42,294 bases of DNA from a virus, in IMG/VR virus record IMGVR_UViG_3300045931_000283, positions 1 to 42,294 of that record. One strand, 5' to 3'. The notes under the pieces are model-generated. The model ran no database searches. It saw only the letters and a program-made list of their open reading frames with translations, and was not told where the DNA came from. This document shows positions 9,101-17,641 of this stretch, in pieces (the stretch's first letter is position 1; each line of letters opens with the position of its first letter). The position numbers were made by a program, and so were the translations under genes.

Positions 9101-9430
9101 GGTATCTGTCAATTCATCGAATCTGTCAACACCACCTGTTCCCCCACCGTCACCTTCGGTAATCCAATCGAAATAACCTTCAGCAATCAGGATTGCGAAC
9201 AGATTGTGCTTGTCAGTCGGATGGAACAATTGAGAGCCAATGATGGTCACATCAGTAGGGGTGATTTCCTGCGTTTTAACGATGTTTGCGCCATTTGCTG
9301 TCTTGAAGTGACATTGCTCCCCAACAACCAACAAATCGTTCCTTGTATTGAGTATTTCGTTGTCGAAATCTCCATCAACAACAAAAGACCAATAACCACC
9401 TGTCTGTTTTGTTAAAGTTAACTGTGCCAT
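6179..9430 (-). CDS. Large tail fibre protein (1083 aa)
   Basis: The N-terminal 100 residues (MAQLTLTKQTGGYWSFVVDG...) form a compact domain likely to attach to the baseplate. A mixed region to about 430 follows. A stalk with NIGIGKTNPAEKLDVNGNI is the common hallmark of beta-helical fibre and adhesin shafts. Then comes a series of imperfect repeats around residues 555-650 (GIFTYNNAAGVGIFTYNN, GDGISIENYGTGYGLRVLN). Near the C-terminus TKGFLPPRMTHAQRQAI resembles the junction before many bacteroidetal fibre tips. It is the longest gene in the window and lies in the baseplate/fibre position of the tail block. The host-recognition role is inferred from position and composition. Confidence 0.8.
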   Translation of the reverse strand: MAQLTLTKQTGGYWSFVVDGDFDNEILNTRNDLLVVGEQCHFKTANGANIVKTQEITPTDVTIIGSQLFHPTDKHNLFAILIAEGYFDWITEGDGGGTGGVDRFDELTDTFKYIGKDGMAVVVDENQLRLIAVPFHNVSRTTELEDMPHSLVADKMLITDPTGTNYIFAPIPETPETFMNTVGYFIYEDLLTQETPVFFGNAVPTLIPNDGEGLDSDSTNAPLGVANIWRADDSQMDFTDLDIGDTVDLRITLDVSTMANNQKYQILFKTGIGSADENEITAFTLTAKSSGSNPNTFSVSFPIADENVRDFPAELYLLSDGSGEFKVFKFYFRIIRKNINLVQVGAEGLELKEDKVNKSQNLAGSENSTLKYPSVGGMTSWIQMTLFNWSAINYQVALNPSDVFAVGSSTNGKVMSFVTWQTIYNSIPSGMGGGGNVGYVPKFTTANVIGDSLIFDTGTNIGIGKTNPAEKLDVNGNIKANAFKTLGGTATQFTKGDGSLDGNTYALDSNALHKTGGETFSGTKASTNAGTNQGCISLQNPIAGTPASSYALATYNTNTGSGIFTYNNAAGVGIFTYNNGSGDGISIENYGTGYGLRVLNVYDTIGVYLDNYSAGTALKIQNRIGGAGILIDSPSGTGYAKPFVFTKAGVEKAYIDDNAMFFAQSFSTVGSLSIANPASEHSTTDLINVTANGVQRFNFNAKGHYSAFISNGTADIGLISLAQPGGNVGILLAGITSGRADIRMNSTMGGIAFGTGTTNAFPPTQMLLETNGHVMINTSDNGVDYLQVGGSVSATAFTLTAAGTNRNLKMYNNSTVDNIAQQTLYPTSGTDVGTVLVLSPKGASLSQAVRSEIILHINDGVADTTNYGLATFRATNTQFIIGTTSGGSGILGNLTIAANYTVNTKQLVLYTSGTVAINPSFERTSAQLQVDSTTKGFLPPRMTHAQRQAISSPTGGLMVFCTDYPTSICIRGAGGWYAPDITQVTLTLGASADVRPSQTDANGILLYGKNVVFDNGANAVTFTVDSAITCTVTKLGTGTITFVQFSGRTMVAMNGTLQMTGAVGSTASVISVGMTDYVYITNY

Positions 9431-9442
9431 AATACAATTTGT

Positions 9443-10219
9443 TTAAATTTTTGTTGGGTCTAATACATCACTTTCTTTTGGTGAAAGATTGTAATTAAAC
9501 GCACCGATATTTGAATTTCCTTTGGCATCGGGAAAGGTTATCGCCTCTACCAATGATGCCCTGATTAAATTCACATACAGGTACGCACTTCTTAAAACCA
9601 TCGATAACATCTTCAGTTCGTGAGTTGCCATCGGTTCGGTTTGGAACGATTCTAAATCATCAACCCTAACAGCCTGAGTTACAGTATGTTGAGTTGATTC
9701 TTCGTAATATGTTACAAGTTCTGTTTTCTCTGTTTCGTTTCTGAACCAAGTCTTAAATCCAATCGATTGATATAAGTCGTTCCTGTTCTGTTTGTAGTGG
9801 AACTGTGTTGTTTTGTCGGCATAGATATTTGTCAACATAAACGGACTGGAATAGAATGTTTCGCCTAATGATTGACTTATTTCTAAGTAAACCATATTGT
9901 ACCCCATATCAGCAGGAATGTTTTTAAGTTGCCATACGATTTGTGGGTCACCATTATCAGAATTTGTCAATGCCTTTACCAAGAATGAAGGTGATATGTT
10001 TTGGCTCTTTTTCCCATCAAGAGTTTTCACAATCACAACCCAATCTTCAAGATTTATTCCATTCGGTGTATTTGTGACCTGAATGTATGGAGTTGGATTA
10101 TTTGGCAAAAGATGGACACCACCGAACACATAAATATTGTTCAGTTGACTATTTCTGAATCTAAACGCTTCATCTGTAGTCCTATACAAATTTATAACAG
10201 GTAGTATCATATCATACAA
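9443..10219 (-). CDS. Tail/baseplate-associated structural protein (258 aa)
   Basis: The product (MYDMILPVINLYRTTDEAFRFRN...) has a beta-rich body with YIQVTNTPNGINLEDW and VYLEISQSLGETFYSSPFMLTNI, and no transmembrane or enzymatic motif. It lies between the 873-aa tail protein and the fibre gene, 2 and 12 bp from its neighbours, in one transcription unit. That position suggests an adaptor between baseplate and fibre. An ATG at residue 4 is an alternative start. No named family recognised. Confidence 0.6.
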   Translation of the reverse strand: MYDMILPVINLYRTTDEAFRFRNSQLNNIYVFGGVHLLPNNPTPYIQVTNTPNGINLEDWVVIVKTLDGKKSQNISPSFLVKALTNSDNGDPQIVWQLKNIPADMGYNMVYLEISQSLGETFYSSPFMLTNIYADKTTQFHYKQNRNDLYQSIGFKTWFRNETEKTELVTYYEESTQHTVTQAVRVDDLESFQTEPMATHELKMLSMVLRSAYLYVNLIRASLVEAITFPDAKGNSNIGAFNYNLSPKESDVLDPTKI

Positions 10220-10221
10220 AA

Positions 10222-12843
10222 TTAATCATTTATACTCTGTATCAATCTCATTAAATCGTCTAACTCTTGTTCACTATTTGCAAACTCTCCGTTAATTTCG
10301 ACTTTATCCCAAAACACACCATTGTACAATCTTTGTCGATGATTGTCAAATAAGTACAACTTATGTTCAACTATTTCGTAATCTATATGATATAGTGATG
10401 TTTCATCATTTATCACAATATCTTGGTGAGCAGTTGATATTTTCATTTGACTTGGTTCAAATTTTTCTTCTGCAATTATTTTAAGTTCCCTGCTTGGAAT
10501 CTTGTACTGCATACTCTTTGGATAGAGTTTTATGACATTTCCATTCTTGTCAATGGTTCTTATGAATCCCCTTGTGCTTTGGATGGCTGAAATCAATGTA
10601 AAGAAATCAGCCAATTCAACGTTGGCAAATACCACATCCTCATACATATAAGGCGACAACAATTTGTTTGTCGGGAAGTAATCACCGTTCTCAACTGTTG
10701 TTAAATTCTGATAGGTTGCCTTGAAATCAGGATTGTTTTTATAGAACGTTGTTGTTACTGGCTTGTCGCTCCAATAAGTGTTGCAGGTTGCGATGTATTC
10801 TGAAAAGTAATTTTCAATGTTTCTTCTGACCGAAAACCGCATATTTGAATAGCTGCTTGGGTCATTGATGTTGGCAATATTTGTGAATCCTTCGGTTGTA
10901 TAGTTTTTCAATGGAACGCTTGTGAATTTTATCACATAATCAAAGAATGTCTTTCTAACTCCGTTGTTGTTTGTTGTTGGGTTAGCTGCTATTTTTGTGA
11001 GTTCAACATTAGCAGGTGTGACCGCAACGACATTATAAGTTCCTGCGTTGTTATCAGGTGCTTTTATCGTGAAAGTAGTGTTTACCTCAATCCCCAACAA
11101 CGCAAAGTTTATTGTGGCTGATTTCAATGTCAAACGTCGAGTAACCGCATCATAATTGTGCAGCAACTCGGCAGTTTCAGAATATGTCTGATTTGCCGTT
11201 TGTATGATGGTGTCAATCGCAAATATCTTGTTGTCGTCCTGATAAACTGTTTTCTCCGAAATCTTCAATGCCTTGCCTCTTGCTTCTTCAAACAGGAATC
11301 CATCTCGAACCCACTCTATCTGAATTTCTTTCTTGTTCTCGACGTTCTTATTGTAGAAGGACATAGTGTTTTCACCGTGAACCGTATCTGCGGTCTGAGG
11401 AATCTCATTTTCCTTTAATGCCTGATAGTTTTTGTATTTGTAAGAGAACTGATTTATGCACATACGGGGATTGAATGTCTTCTGAAACTCCTTGAACTGG
11501 ATGGTGTCAAAGAACCAACACTCGGTAGGCGTATAGAAATCCTTTTCAGTTCCAAAGAAGACTGTATCGCCAATTTCATAATCGGCATTACATTCCGTGA
11601 TGGAATCTTCGATGTCTTCCAATGACAGATAGAAAGGCTTATCCTTCAGACCACGCAGCAGATTACCATTGAGAAGGAATGTATTCCAATAAACACTTTG
11701 ATTGTCGAAGATAGGTGCGCTTATCGGTAATCCCGATATTGATTTAACTACCTGTCTTACTGCATCTATCAGTCTAATACCTTCAGAGATTGATGAAGTG
11801 GTTGATGCTACTGTTGAAACATTGATTTCCATATTTCGTATGGTTGTTCGGCAATAAGCCTTTCCTGCTGACAAATCCCTGCTCTGTCTTACTTTCCATT
11901 CAAAATAAACCCAAATCTTGTCACTTCTTTGCAGGAACGGAATATCAATCACATAATCCTTTGTGGTGGTCATTGTAAAGGTTTCGTCAGGGCTGATATT
12001 TACAGTAGTGCTAAACAGGGTTCTCCACGTTCCTGAATCCTCACTTCTGCCATAAACACAGTACAGTTTCAAATCCACATAACCATTTCCTCTGTCCTGT
12101 CCTGTTCTACAATTAACATACAGTCCTTTATTGATGACAACCCTTGTATTGGTCATATTGTTGACCGCTTCAATGATGTAGTAGTTACTTGGTCGTTTCC
12201 AACTGTCTGAAGGGTAAAGTGAAATCAAGGTGTCCTGAATTTCATCCTGAACTATTATTTGGCAAGGGTTGGCTTGGAAATATTCACTACCCTTGCCTTT
12301 TCTTTCCATATACACCCCTTCAAAGTCAACCTGTCTTAACTGTGATTTCTGCACAATCGATTTCGGTTTCATCAAGATTTTTGTTGTCTGTATCGGGGTG
12401 ATGGGGTTGCCATAAATATCTTTATCGCTGAACAAATCTACTTTGGTTTCCGATTTTCTTTTCACAATCAAGACATCGCTGCGCTGTGCCATTTTGCATT
12501 TGAACCATCTGAAATCATCTGTAGTTGCTTTGGCAAAATCCAAATCGTGAATAACTGTCACCCCATTGGAAAATACAATCTTCATTTCAACCTTGCTTTC
12601 ATATCCGTAGTGATGATAGTAGTACAGGATTTTGTCGAGATAGTGGTTTCTCATATAGCTGAATTCCATTTCTGCCTCACCGCTATTGAACAGGATGTCA
12701 CGACCATACCCTTTGTCTTTTTGTTTGAAATCCCAAGACAGGGTGGTATAGCCTATTGGTTCGTCGATTTGTATTTCACCGAACCCGTCAGAAACAAAGT
12801 TTAGATAGAATTTTTCCCCTGCCATATACGAAATTTTTTGCAC
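10222..12843 (-). CDS. Large baseplate / tail-tip protein (873 aa)
   Basis: This 873-aa product follows the tape measure gene and precedes the fibre genes, the place of distal tail, tail-tip and tail-associated proteins in siphoviruses. It opens with MQKISYMAGEKFYLNFVSDGFGEI. It contains long beta-strand stretches, including a segment around 140-350 with VKRKSETKVDLFSDKD and TVNISPDETFTMTTTKDYVI. No lysozyme, peptidase or other catalytic motif stands out. It probably forms the tail tip that holds the fibres; this rests on gene order and length. Confidence 0.65.
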   Translation of the reverse strand: MQKISYMAGEKFYLNFVSDGFGEIQIDEPIGYTTLSWDFKQKDKGYGRDILFNSGEAEMEFSYMRNHYLDKILYYYHHYGYESKVEMKIVFSNGVTVIHDLDFAKATTDDFRWFKCKMAQRSDVLIVKRKSETKVDLFSDKDIYGNPITPIQTTKILMKPKSIVQKSQLRQVDFEGVYMERKGKGSEYFQANPCQIIVQDEIQDTLISLYPSDSWKRPSNYYIIEAVNNMTNTRVVINKGLYVNCRTGQDRGNGYVDLKLYCVYGRSEDSGTWRTLFSTTVNISPDETFTMTTTKDYVIDIPFLQRSDKIWVYFEWKVRQSRDLSAGKAYCRTTIRNMEINVSTVASTTSSISEGIRLIDAVRQVVKSISGLPISAPIFDNQSVYWNTFLLNGNLLRGLKDKPFYLSLEDIEDSITECNADYEIGDTVFFGTEKDFYTPTECWFFDTIQFKEFQKTFNPRMCINQFSYKYKNYQALKENEIPQTADTVHGENTMSFYNKNVENKKEIQIEWVRDGFLFEEARGKALKISEKTVYQDDNKIFAIDTIIQTANQTYSETAELLHNYDAVTRRLTLKSATINFALLGIEVNTTFTIKAPDNNAGTYNVVAVTPANVELTKIAANPTTNNNGVRKTFFDYVIKFTSVPLKNYTTEGFTNIANINDPSSYSNMRFSVRRNIENYFSEYIATCNTYWSDKPVTTTFYKNNPDFKATYQNLTTVENGDYFPTNKLLSPYMYEDVVFANVELADFFTLISAIQSTRGFIRTIDKNGNVIKLYPKSMQYKIPSRELKIIAEEKFEPSQMKISTAHQDIVINDETSLYHIDYEIVEHKLYLFDNHRQRLYNGVFWDKVEINGEFANSEQELDDLMRLIQSIND

Positions 12844-12859
12844 CTATGCAAGCACAGGT

Positions 12860-12896
12860 ATGTACCTTTTTGGGTGCGTTATGTACCCGTTTGGGT
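12860..12896. repeat. Two 16-bp direct repeats just downstream of the tape measure gene
   Basis: ATGTACCTTTTTGGGT (12860-12875) and ATGTACCCGTTTGGGT (12881-12896) lie 21 bp apart in the short gap between the tape measure stop and the next gene. Each copy can also form a tiny ACC(C)/GGGT hairpin. The role is unknown; a transcript-stability or partial-termination element inside the tail operon is possible. Confidence 0.7.
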
Positions 12897-12897
12897 A

Positions 12898-15800
12898 TTA
12901 AACATTTATTCCTATTCCACTACCACGATTTTCAGCCTGTCTTGTGATATTCCCGTTTCTGTTTACAGAACTTGAGAAACCGTCACTATCCCATCTGTTT
13001 ATGATTTTTGGTTGGCTGGCAATGTGTTTTTCAAGCATATTATCCATTTGCGCTGCTGTTATGCCATTATTTACCACTATGGTATGGTTTATATCATTGG
13101 ATGATAAAAGATGGCTTAAATTGCGCTCAAAATCGTTTTTAAGTATTTTACTTGTTTCAGAGGCAGTATAGATTCTATCTCCTTTATCCAAGTATTTTAA
13201 TCTCGCTCCTTTGTTGCTACCAAAATCCTTGATGTTACCGTATTTATCTGTGTGTAACTCAGCACCTTTTTCATCTGTGTAAGCAAGACCTCTCGGAGCG
13301 TTCTGAGTACCTTTTTCAAATGCAGGTGGTTTCTGAGCAGCAACCATTGCTATCTGTGCCAATCCGATGGCTGCGATGATTGCTCCAAACACAATACCTG
13401 CAATCCCTGCCTGACCGATTGCAGCCATAACACCCTGAGCAGTATTCATAATGATGTTTATGATTGCAAATTTTTGTTTTCTCCTGAATTCCTTGAGTTC
13501 CAAAGCACGTTTCTTTTCTTCGTACTCCCTTTCAATTTTTTCCTGTGCTGCTTTGTTGTCACCTGCGAATTTCATCGCAATTTCTTTTTGTTTTTCCAGT
13601 TCTTCAAGTTTTCGCTCTGTCTGCTCTGCCTGTGCCTTGTCAATCATTGCAAATGTTTCTTTGGCAATATCCATAGCAACCGTGAAAGCCAGTTTGAATT
13701 TCTCCCCTGTGGTTTCTGCTCCGACCCAAAGTTTCTGAAAGGTGGATTCCCCTGCCTTGTCGATGTCCAAGAACATATTCAAGGAACTTAAACCGATGGC
13801 ATCCAATCCGTTTTTGATTGTATCTCCAGTAAGGTCAGCAAAGTAATCAAGCAATTTTTGATGTGCTTTCTCCAATGAAGTTTCCATATCGTCCAATGCT
13901 TTGTTCAGGTCTTTGTATTTCTGTTCGATTTTACCAAGTTCCTCTACACTTGTGGCGTTCATCATTTCTCGCATCTCGGCAACCGCAAGTTCTTTTTTAG
14001 CTATATCATAATACTGCTCAAAAGCGAATTGTTTTGCCATTATAGAGTTTGTGTCGGCTTCCATTTGTTTTTTGTAAAACGCCTTTTGGCTCTCGATAAT
14101 CATCTTTTCGGTTTCCTCTACGTGCTTTTTCTTTTCATCCGCAATCTTCTTGTTGAAAGCGAGATTGTTTCTTGCAAGTTCTTCGGTTTTTGTTTGGGCT
14201 TCAACTGCTATTTTTTTAATTTCATTTGAGTTTCTTTTCTCAATATCTTGGATGTTTTTTGCGTGTTGCGCTCTTGTTATGTCTTTATTTCTGAGTGCCA
14301 CATTATTTTTCTCAAAATCCTCAGCCATTTGCAGGTTTGACACAGCAGCCTGTTTATCTGCTTCCAGTTGTATCAACTGCATTACCCTGTCACTATATTC
14401 TTCTCTTGCTTTTAGTCGAAGGTCTAATGCAACCCTGTCATCATTCATACGGCTTTCAAACTCGGCTTTCTGACGTTCCAAGATGGCTTTTTTAAGAGCA
14501 TATTCACTTTCAACTTCCTCAAATGACAAAGCGATTCTTTCCCTTCTCTGATGGATATGTTTCTCTCTTGTTTTTAGTTCTTTTGCATTTAACTCTGCTG
14601 AATCCACCGCTAATTTGTTTTGGATTCCCAACATATCGTTTGCTTTCTCTACAAGTTTGTTTTTATCTCTCTTTAACTGATTTAAAGAGGCTTCTTTCAT
14701 CCCTTCGTCTTTAAGCCCTTCGATTCGGTTTTCTTCTGTTTCTTTTAGTTTTTTTATGGAATTTTGCAATTCTTCAATTCCTTGAACTGCGTGACCTGAT
14801 GCACGTAAATCCCACATTTTTTTCAATCGTTGTTCCGCTACTTGTATTTCCCTGTTGTTTCTTTCACGCATTTTGATTTCTCCTTCAAGCGCACCGATTT
14901 GTTCAAATGTAGCGTTCATAGCGGTTTTGTTGGCAGCCATTTTTTCCTTCGCTCCCATCGCTTTTGTGAGTTCTTCCATCACTTTTTTGTTGTCCAACAA
15001 TTTGATGTTTTCAAGTGATAAACTCATCAAATAGCTACCCCCTAAATTTTTCAGTTTATTGATGGCATCTATCCTTGCCAAATCAGTAAGGTTCTTGTCT
15101 TTGGCTACCGCAATTAATTCATTTAAGGAACGGATTTCTTTTTTGTACTCACCTGATGCTTTCCCTTGAGCATCTTGGAATTTTGTCAATGCTGCGGTTG
15201 TGCTTTCCAGTTGCTTTTCACCTTCAGCTAATTCCATCACCCACTCAATCAATTTAGCACCATAAATCGTTAGAAGTGTTACTCCAACTGACAAGGCGGT
15301 TTGCCAAGAGAATAAGGCTGTTGCCAATTGTGAAAATATGCTTGGTGCTTTTTTACCTTCTTCGTGTAGTCGTCTTGTTTGTGCGTGTGCCTCTTTAACT
15401 GAATCAATAAACATTGGGATGTTGTTTGATAATGCCAAGAATCCTGTGGACATTGACACAGCAAATGCAGGTGCTTCCCTTGTTAGTTGGTTTAGGTTGT
15501 GTTGTAACGGATTAAATGCCCCTGCGTAATTACCGACATTTCGGGTGTATTTCCCCATCGAACCATCAACGGCTTTCAATGCCCTGTCATACTTGGTTAT
15601 CTGACCCAACAATTGCCCCATTTTTGTGGTTTCCTCTGCGGTCAAATCATTGTTCAGTTCTTTTTTAAGGGCAATATTTCTGTACTCATTTTGAAGTTCC
15701 GTTAGTTTTCTTTGAATCTGACCATAATAGCTTTCAGCTAATGATAGTTTTTGCTGTTCCCTTTCGTATGCTTTGGTCTGTCTGTCGGTGGCTGCCTCAC

Positions 15801-16089
15801 TTCTTATCTTGGCTTGAGTAAGTTTTTCTTCCTCAATCTCAAGTTGTTTGGTGAGTATTGCGTTCTTTTTGAGTTCGTTTTGGATTTCAATGTACAATCT
15901 GCGTTGTTCTGCCAGTTTTTGATTGAGTTCGCCCATAGCACTCTTGCCACCACTCGGTGTCTTGATTGACCCCATAAGGACATTGACCTGTTTTACAGAT
16001 TCAACCGTCTTTAGTAATTCGTCATTGAGTTTGTTCAGGTCGGATAGTGCGCTTGGCGACAATATCTCGATAAATTCTCCCTGTGCCAT
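12898..16089 (-). CDS. Tail tape measure protein (1063 aa)
   Basis: The product is long and mostly helical. It has extended charged coiled coil (for example residues 60-150 and 500-770), a hydrophobic segment near 255-280 (ALSVGVTLLTIYGAKLIEWV) and a second long one near 890-935 (GIAGIVFGAIIAAIGLAQIA). This is typical of tape measure proteins, which set siphovirus tail length and help eject DNA. At roughly 1.5 angstrom per residue, 1063 residues predict a tail near 160 nm (family rule of thumb). No C-terminal peptidase or lysozyme domain is visible. It sits between the chaperone-like genes and the tail-tip genes. Confidence 0.9.
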   Translation of the reverse strand: MAQGEFIEILSPSALSDLNKLNDELLKTVESVKQVNVLMGSIKTPSGGKSAMGELNQKLAEQRRLYIEIQNELKKNAILTKQLEIEEEKLTQAKIRSEAATDRQTKAYEREQQKLSLAESYYGQIQRKLTELQNEYRNIALKKELNNDLTAEETTKMGQLLGQITKYDRALKAVDGSMGKYTRNVGNYAGAFNPLQHNLNQLTREAPAFAVSMSTGFLALSNNIPMFIDSVKEAHAQTRRLHEEGKKAPSIFSQLATALFSWQTALSVGVTLLTIYGAKLIEWVMELAEGEKQLESTTAALTKFQDAQGKASGEYKKEIRSLNELIAVAKDKNLTDLARIDAINKLKNLGGSYLMSLSLENIKLLDNKKVMEELTKAMGAKEKMAANKTAMNATFEQIGALEGEIKMRERNNREIQVAEQRLKKMWDLRASGHAVQGIEELQNSIKKLKETEENRIEGLKDEGMKEASLNQLKRDKNKLVEKANDMLGIQNKLAVDSAELNAKELKTREKHIHQRRERIALSFEEVESEYALKKAILERQKAEFESRMNDDRVALDLRLKAREEYSDRVMQLIQLEADKQAAVSNLQMAEDFEKNNVALRNKDITRAQHAKNIQDIEKRNSNEIKKIAVEAQTKTEELARNNLAFNKKIADEKKKHVEETEKMIIESQKAFYKKQMEADTNSIMAKQFAFEQYYDIAKKELAVAEMREMMNATSVEELGKIEQKYKDLNKALDDMETSLEKAHQKLLDYFADLTGDTIKNGLDAIGLSSLNMFLDIDKAGESTFQKLWVGAETTGEKFKLAFTVAMDIAKETFAMIDKAQAEQTERKLEELEKQKEIAMKFAGDNKAAQEKIEREYEEKKRALELKEFRRKQKFAIINIIMNTAQGVMAAIGQAGIAGIVFGAIIAAIGLAQIAMVAAQKPPAFEKGTQNAPRGLAYTDEKGAELHTDKYGNIKDFGSNKGARLKYLDKGDRIYTASETSKILKNDFERNLSHLLSSNDINHTIVVNNGITAAQMDNMLEKHIASQPKIINRWDSDGFSSSVNRNGNITRQAENRGSGIGINV

Positions 16090-16137
16090 CGTAATACTGT
16101 ATTATTGTTATTACTCAGTACAAACGTATTATTGTAG

Positions 16138-16593
16138 TTACCCGATATTCGCAGTACTCTTGATAAGCCTGATATATCTCGGTGCAAGAATCTCCCTTTG
16201 GAATTTATCAAACACAGTTTGGTTCAATCCGAAAATCTTTTTGCTGTATTTGGATTCGAGAAGATTTCTTTTCCAGTCATTGTTCCCAAACAGGTAAACA
16301 TTGCTTCTAATCCTTCTTACGAACATTGCTTCAACAAATGCCCCTGAAAGTATCAAATCGACCATCCCTTGTGCCTGTGGATTCATCCTTGCCTTGAAAT
16401 CGGAGTAAGCAAAACTTTGATATGGAACAGGCGTTCCGTCACCGTAAATATCTCCTTCCAAGAAATCCTGTTCTTTGAGCATCTTGATAGTTTTTTCGTC
16501 CTTGATGATAACCTCAAACGCCAGTTTTTCCAAAGTGGGGGTTCTTCTCACTCGGTTTACCCTTCTTAGATATTCTGCTGCACTTATACTCAT
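16138..16593 (-). CDS. Tail assembly-region protein (151 aa)
   Basis: The product is basic and helical (MSISAAEYLRRVNRVRRTPTLEKLAFEVI...), with no known motif. It overlaps the 195-aa gene upstream by 4 bp (ATGA) and lies just before the tape measure gene. That position between tail tube and tape measure usually holds tail assembly chaperones, so such a role is plausible. I found no shared frame or obvious slippery site linking it to its neighbour. Confidence 0.6.
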   Translation of the reverse strand: MSISAAEYLRRVNRVRRTPTLEKLAFEVIIKDEKTIKMLKEQDFLEGDIYGDGTPVPYQSFAYSDFKARMNPQAQGMVDLILSGAFVEAMFVRRIRSNVYLFGNNDWKRNLLESKYSKKIFGLNQTVFDKFQREILAPRYIRLIKSTANIG

Positions 16594-17177
16594 TTTGCTT
16601 TCTCGCTTTTCTTGTATGCGCTTTTTTCCAAAGCCACAAACACAGATAATACCATTTTGTCATTGATAAGACTGTTGTTAGGCAATGCGTTGGCTAATGA
16701 TACAATCCTATCGTAAAAGTCACCTTCTTCAGTCTTGTTTCCGCTTTTTATGCTGTCCATCTGCATCTTGACTATTGCCATTTCGTTTTCCAACAATCCG
16801 ATTTCAATATCAAGAATCCTCTTTACTTCATCGACAAAAGGAACGTCAGGATTTATTATGATGCCATATCCTTTCTTGACTGCCTCAATGAAAGCCATCC
16901 TCATTTCTTTTGTAGTCTTTTCATAGTAGTAAAACGCCAAACTACTTCTGAGAACGTCGATTTTGTATGCGTTTGCCATCATTTCTGCCTGTAACCGCAG
17001 ATATTCCTTAGCTGTCTGATTATCAGACTTTAAGAAGTAGTCATCATAGATTTGCATAAACACTTCTTCCAACCCTTTTTCTTTCGGTTTGGGTTTTAGC
17101 TGCTGATAGTCTTTTGTTTTCAGAATGTCGAAGAAGACTTTTGCAGGAATGGTTTCTATGCTGTCATATTTTGGCAC
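16590..17177 (-). CDS. Tail assembly-region protein, chaperone candidate (195 aa)
   Basis: The 195-aa product (MPKYDSIETIPAKVFFDILKTKDYQQLKPKPK...) is helical and charged, without membrane segments. It starts after a gap of about 100 bp that contains a terminator-like hairpin. It overlaps the next gene by 4 bp. Gene order (tail tube, 113-aa protein, this protein, 151-aa protein, tape measure) suggests a tail assembly chaperone. This is inferred from position; no family match can be claimed. Confidence 0.6.
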   Translation of the reverse strand: MPKYDSIETIPAKVFFDILKTKDYQQLKPKPKEKGLEEVFMQIYDDYFLKSDNQTAKEYLRLQAEMMANAYKIDVLRSSLAFYYYEKTTKEMRMAFIEAVKKGYGIIINPDVPFVDEVKRILDIEIGLLENEMAIVKMQMDSIKSGNKTEEGDFYDRIVSLANALPNNSLINDKMVLSVFVALEKSAYKKSEKAK

Positions 17178-17194
17178 GGTATCGGTTTAAGCAA

Positions 17195-17222
17195 AGATAG
17201 CTGCCAAATTAGGCAGCTATCT
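17195..17222 (-). terminator. Hairpin between tail genes, partial terminator candidate
   Basis: AGATAGCTGCC (17195-17205) and its perfect complement (17212-17222) enclose a 6-nt loop in the 105-bp gap between the 113-aa and 195-aa genes. Read on the minus strand it is followed by TTTGCTTAAA, a weak U-rich stretch. A leaky terminator here would give more transcript of capsid and tail-tube genes than of the tape measure and fibre genes. The same bases also contain a minus-strand TATCTTTG box (17192-17199) but no matching -33 element. Confidence 0.55.
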
Positions 17223-17282
17223 CATTCGTAGTAATTAACATCGCAAAAATTAAGCTAATGGCGTATAACAATTACAAAGATA

Positions 17283-17624
17283 CTAATTTTCCCGTCCATA
17301 TTTAGGCGGTTTTAATTTCTTTGCATTACGTTTCGTTTCGTGTGGCTTTTTTTCAAAGATAAAGTCCTTGTTTTCAACGTCTTCCATTTCGTTTTCAATG
17401 ACCTCTGTTTCTTGAAATACCTCTAATTCAGAAACAGATTTCTTTTTTCCACCGCAGCCACACCCACAATCGTTATGTTTTGGTGGATTGTCGATAAATT
17501 GCATAATCAACCCAATGTCCTTTTGTTTTGTATTTTTTAAAATCCAATCTACCTTGAACTCGGTTGTCTGTTTGCAAAACGCTTTTGCGCTTTCTCCGTT
17601 TAAGATTACATCAAATATCTTCAT
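17283..17624 (-). CDS. Small protein with Cys cluster, next to tail tube (113 aa)
   Basis: The first half is a compact domain (MKIFDVILNGESAKAFCKQT...). A dense cysteine run, NDCGCGCGGKKK, sits near residues 51-62, and a long acidic/basic tail ends in KLKPPKYGREN. The Cys cluster could bind a metal. It follows the tail-tube gene by 17 bp on the same strand and precedes the hairpin at 17195. A tail assembly chaperone role is possible from its position. Confidence 0.6.
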   Translation of the reverse strand: MKIFDVILNGESAKAFCKQTTEFKVDWILKNTKQKDIGLIMQFIDNPPKHNDCGCGCGGKKKSVSELEVFQETEVIENEMEDVENKDFIFEKKPHETKRNAKKLKPPKYGREN

Positions 17625-17641
17625 AACAATTGTGTTTACCG

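Noticed and set aside
6179-9430. Diversity-generating retroelement acting on the fibre gene
   Set aside because: No reverse transcriptase gene or template repeat was found anywhere in the window.
16590-17624. Programmed frameshift between tail assembly chaperone genes
   Set aside because: The 113-aa and 195-aa genes are separated by about 105 bp with a hairpin, and the 4-bp overlap at 16590-16593 is an ordinary ATGA junction; no slippery site was convincing.
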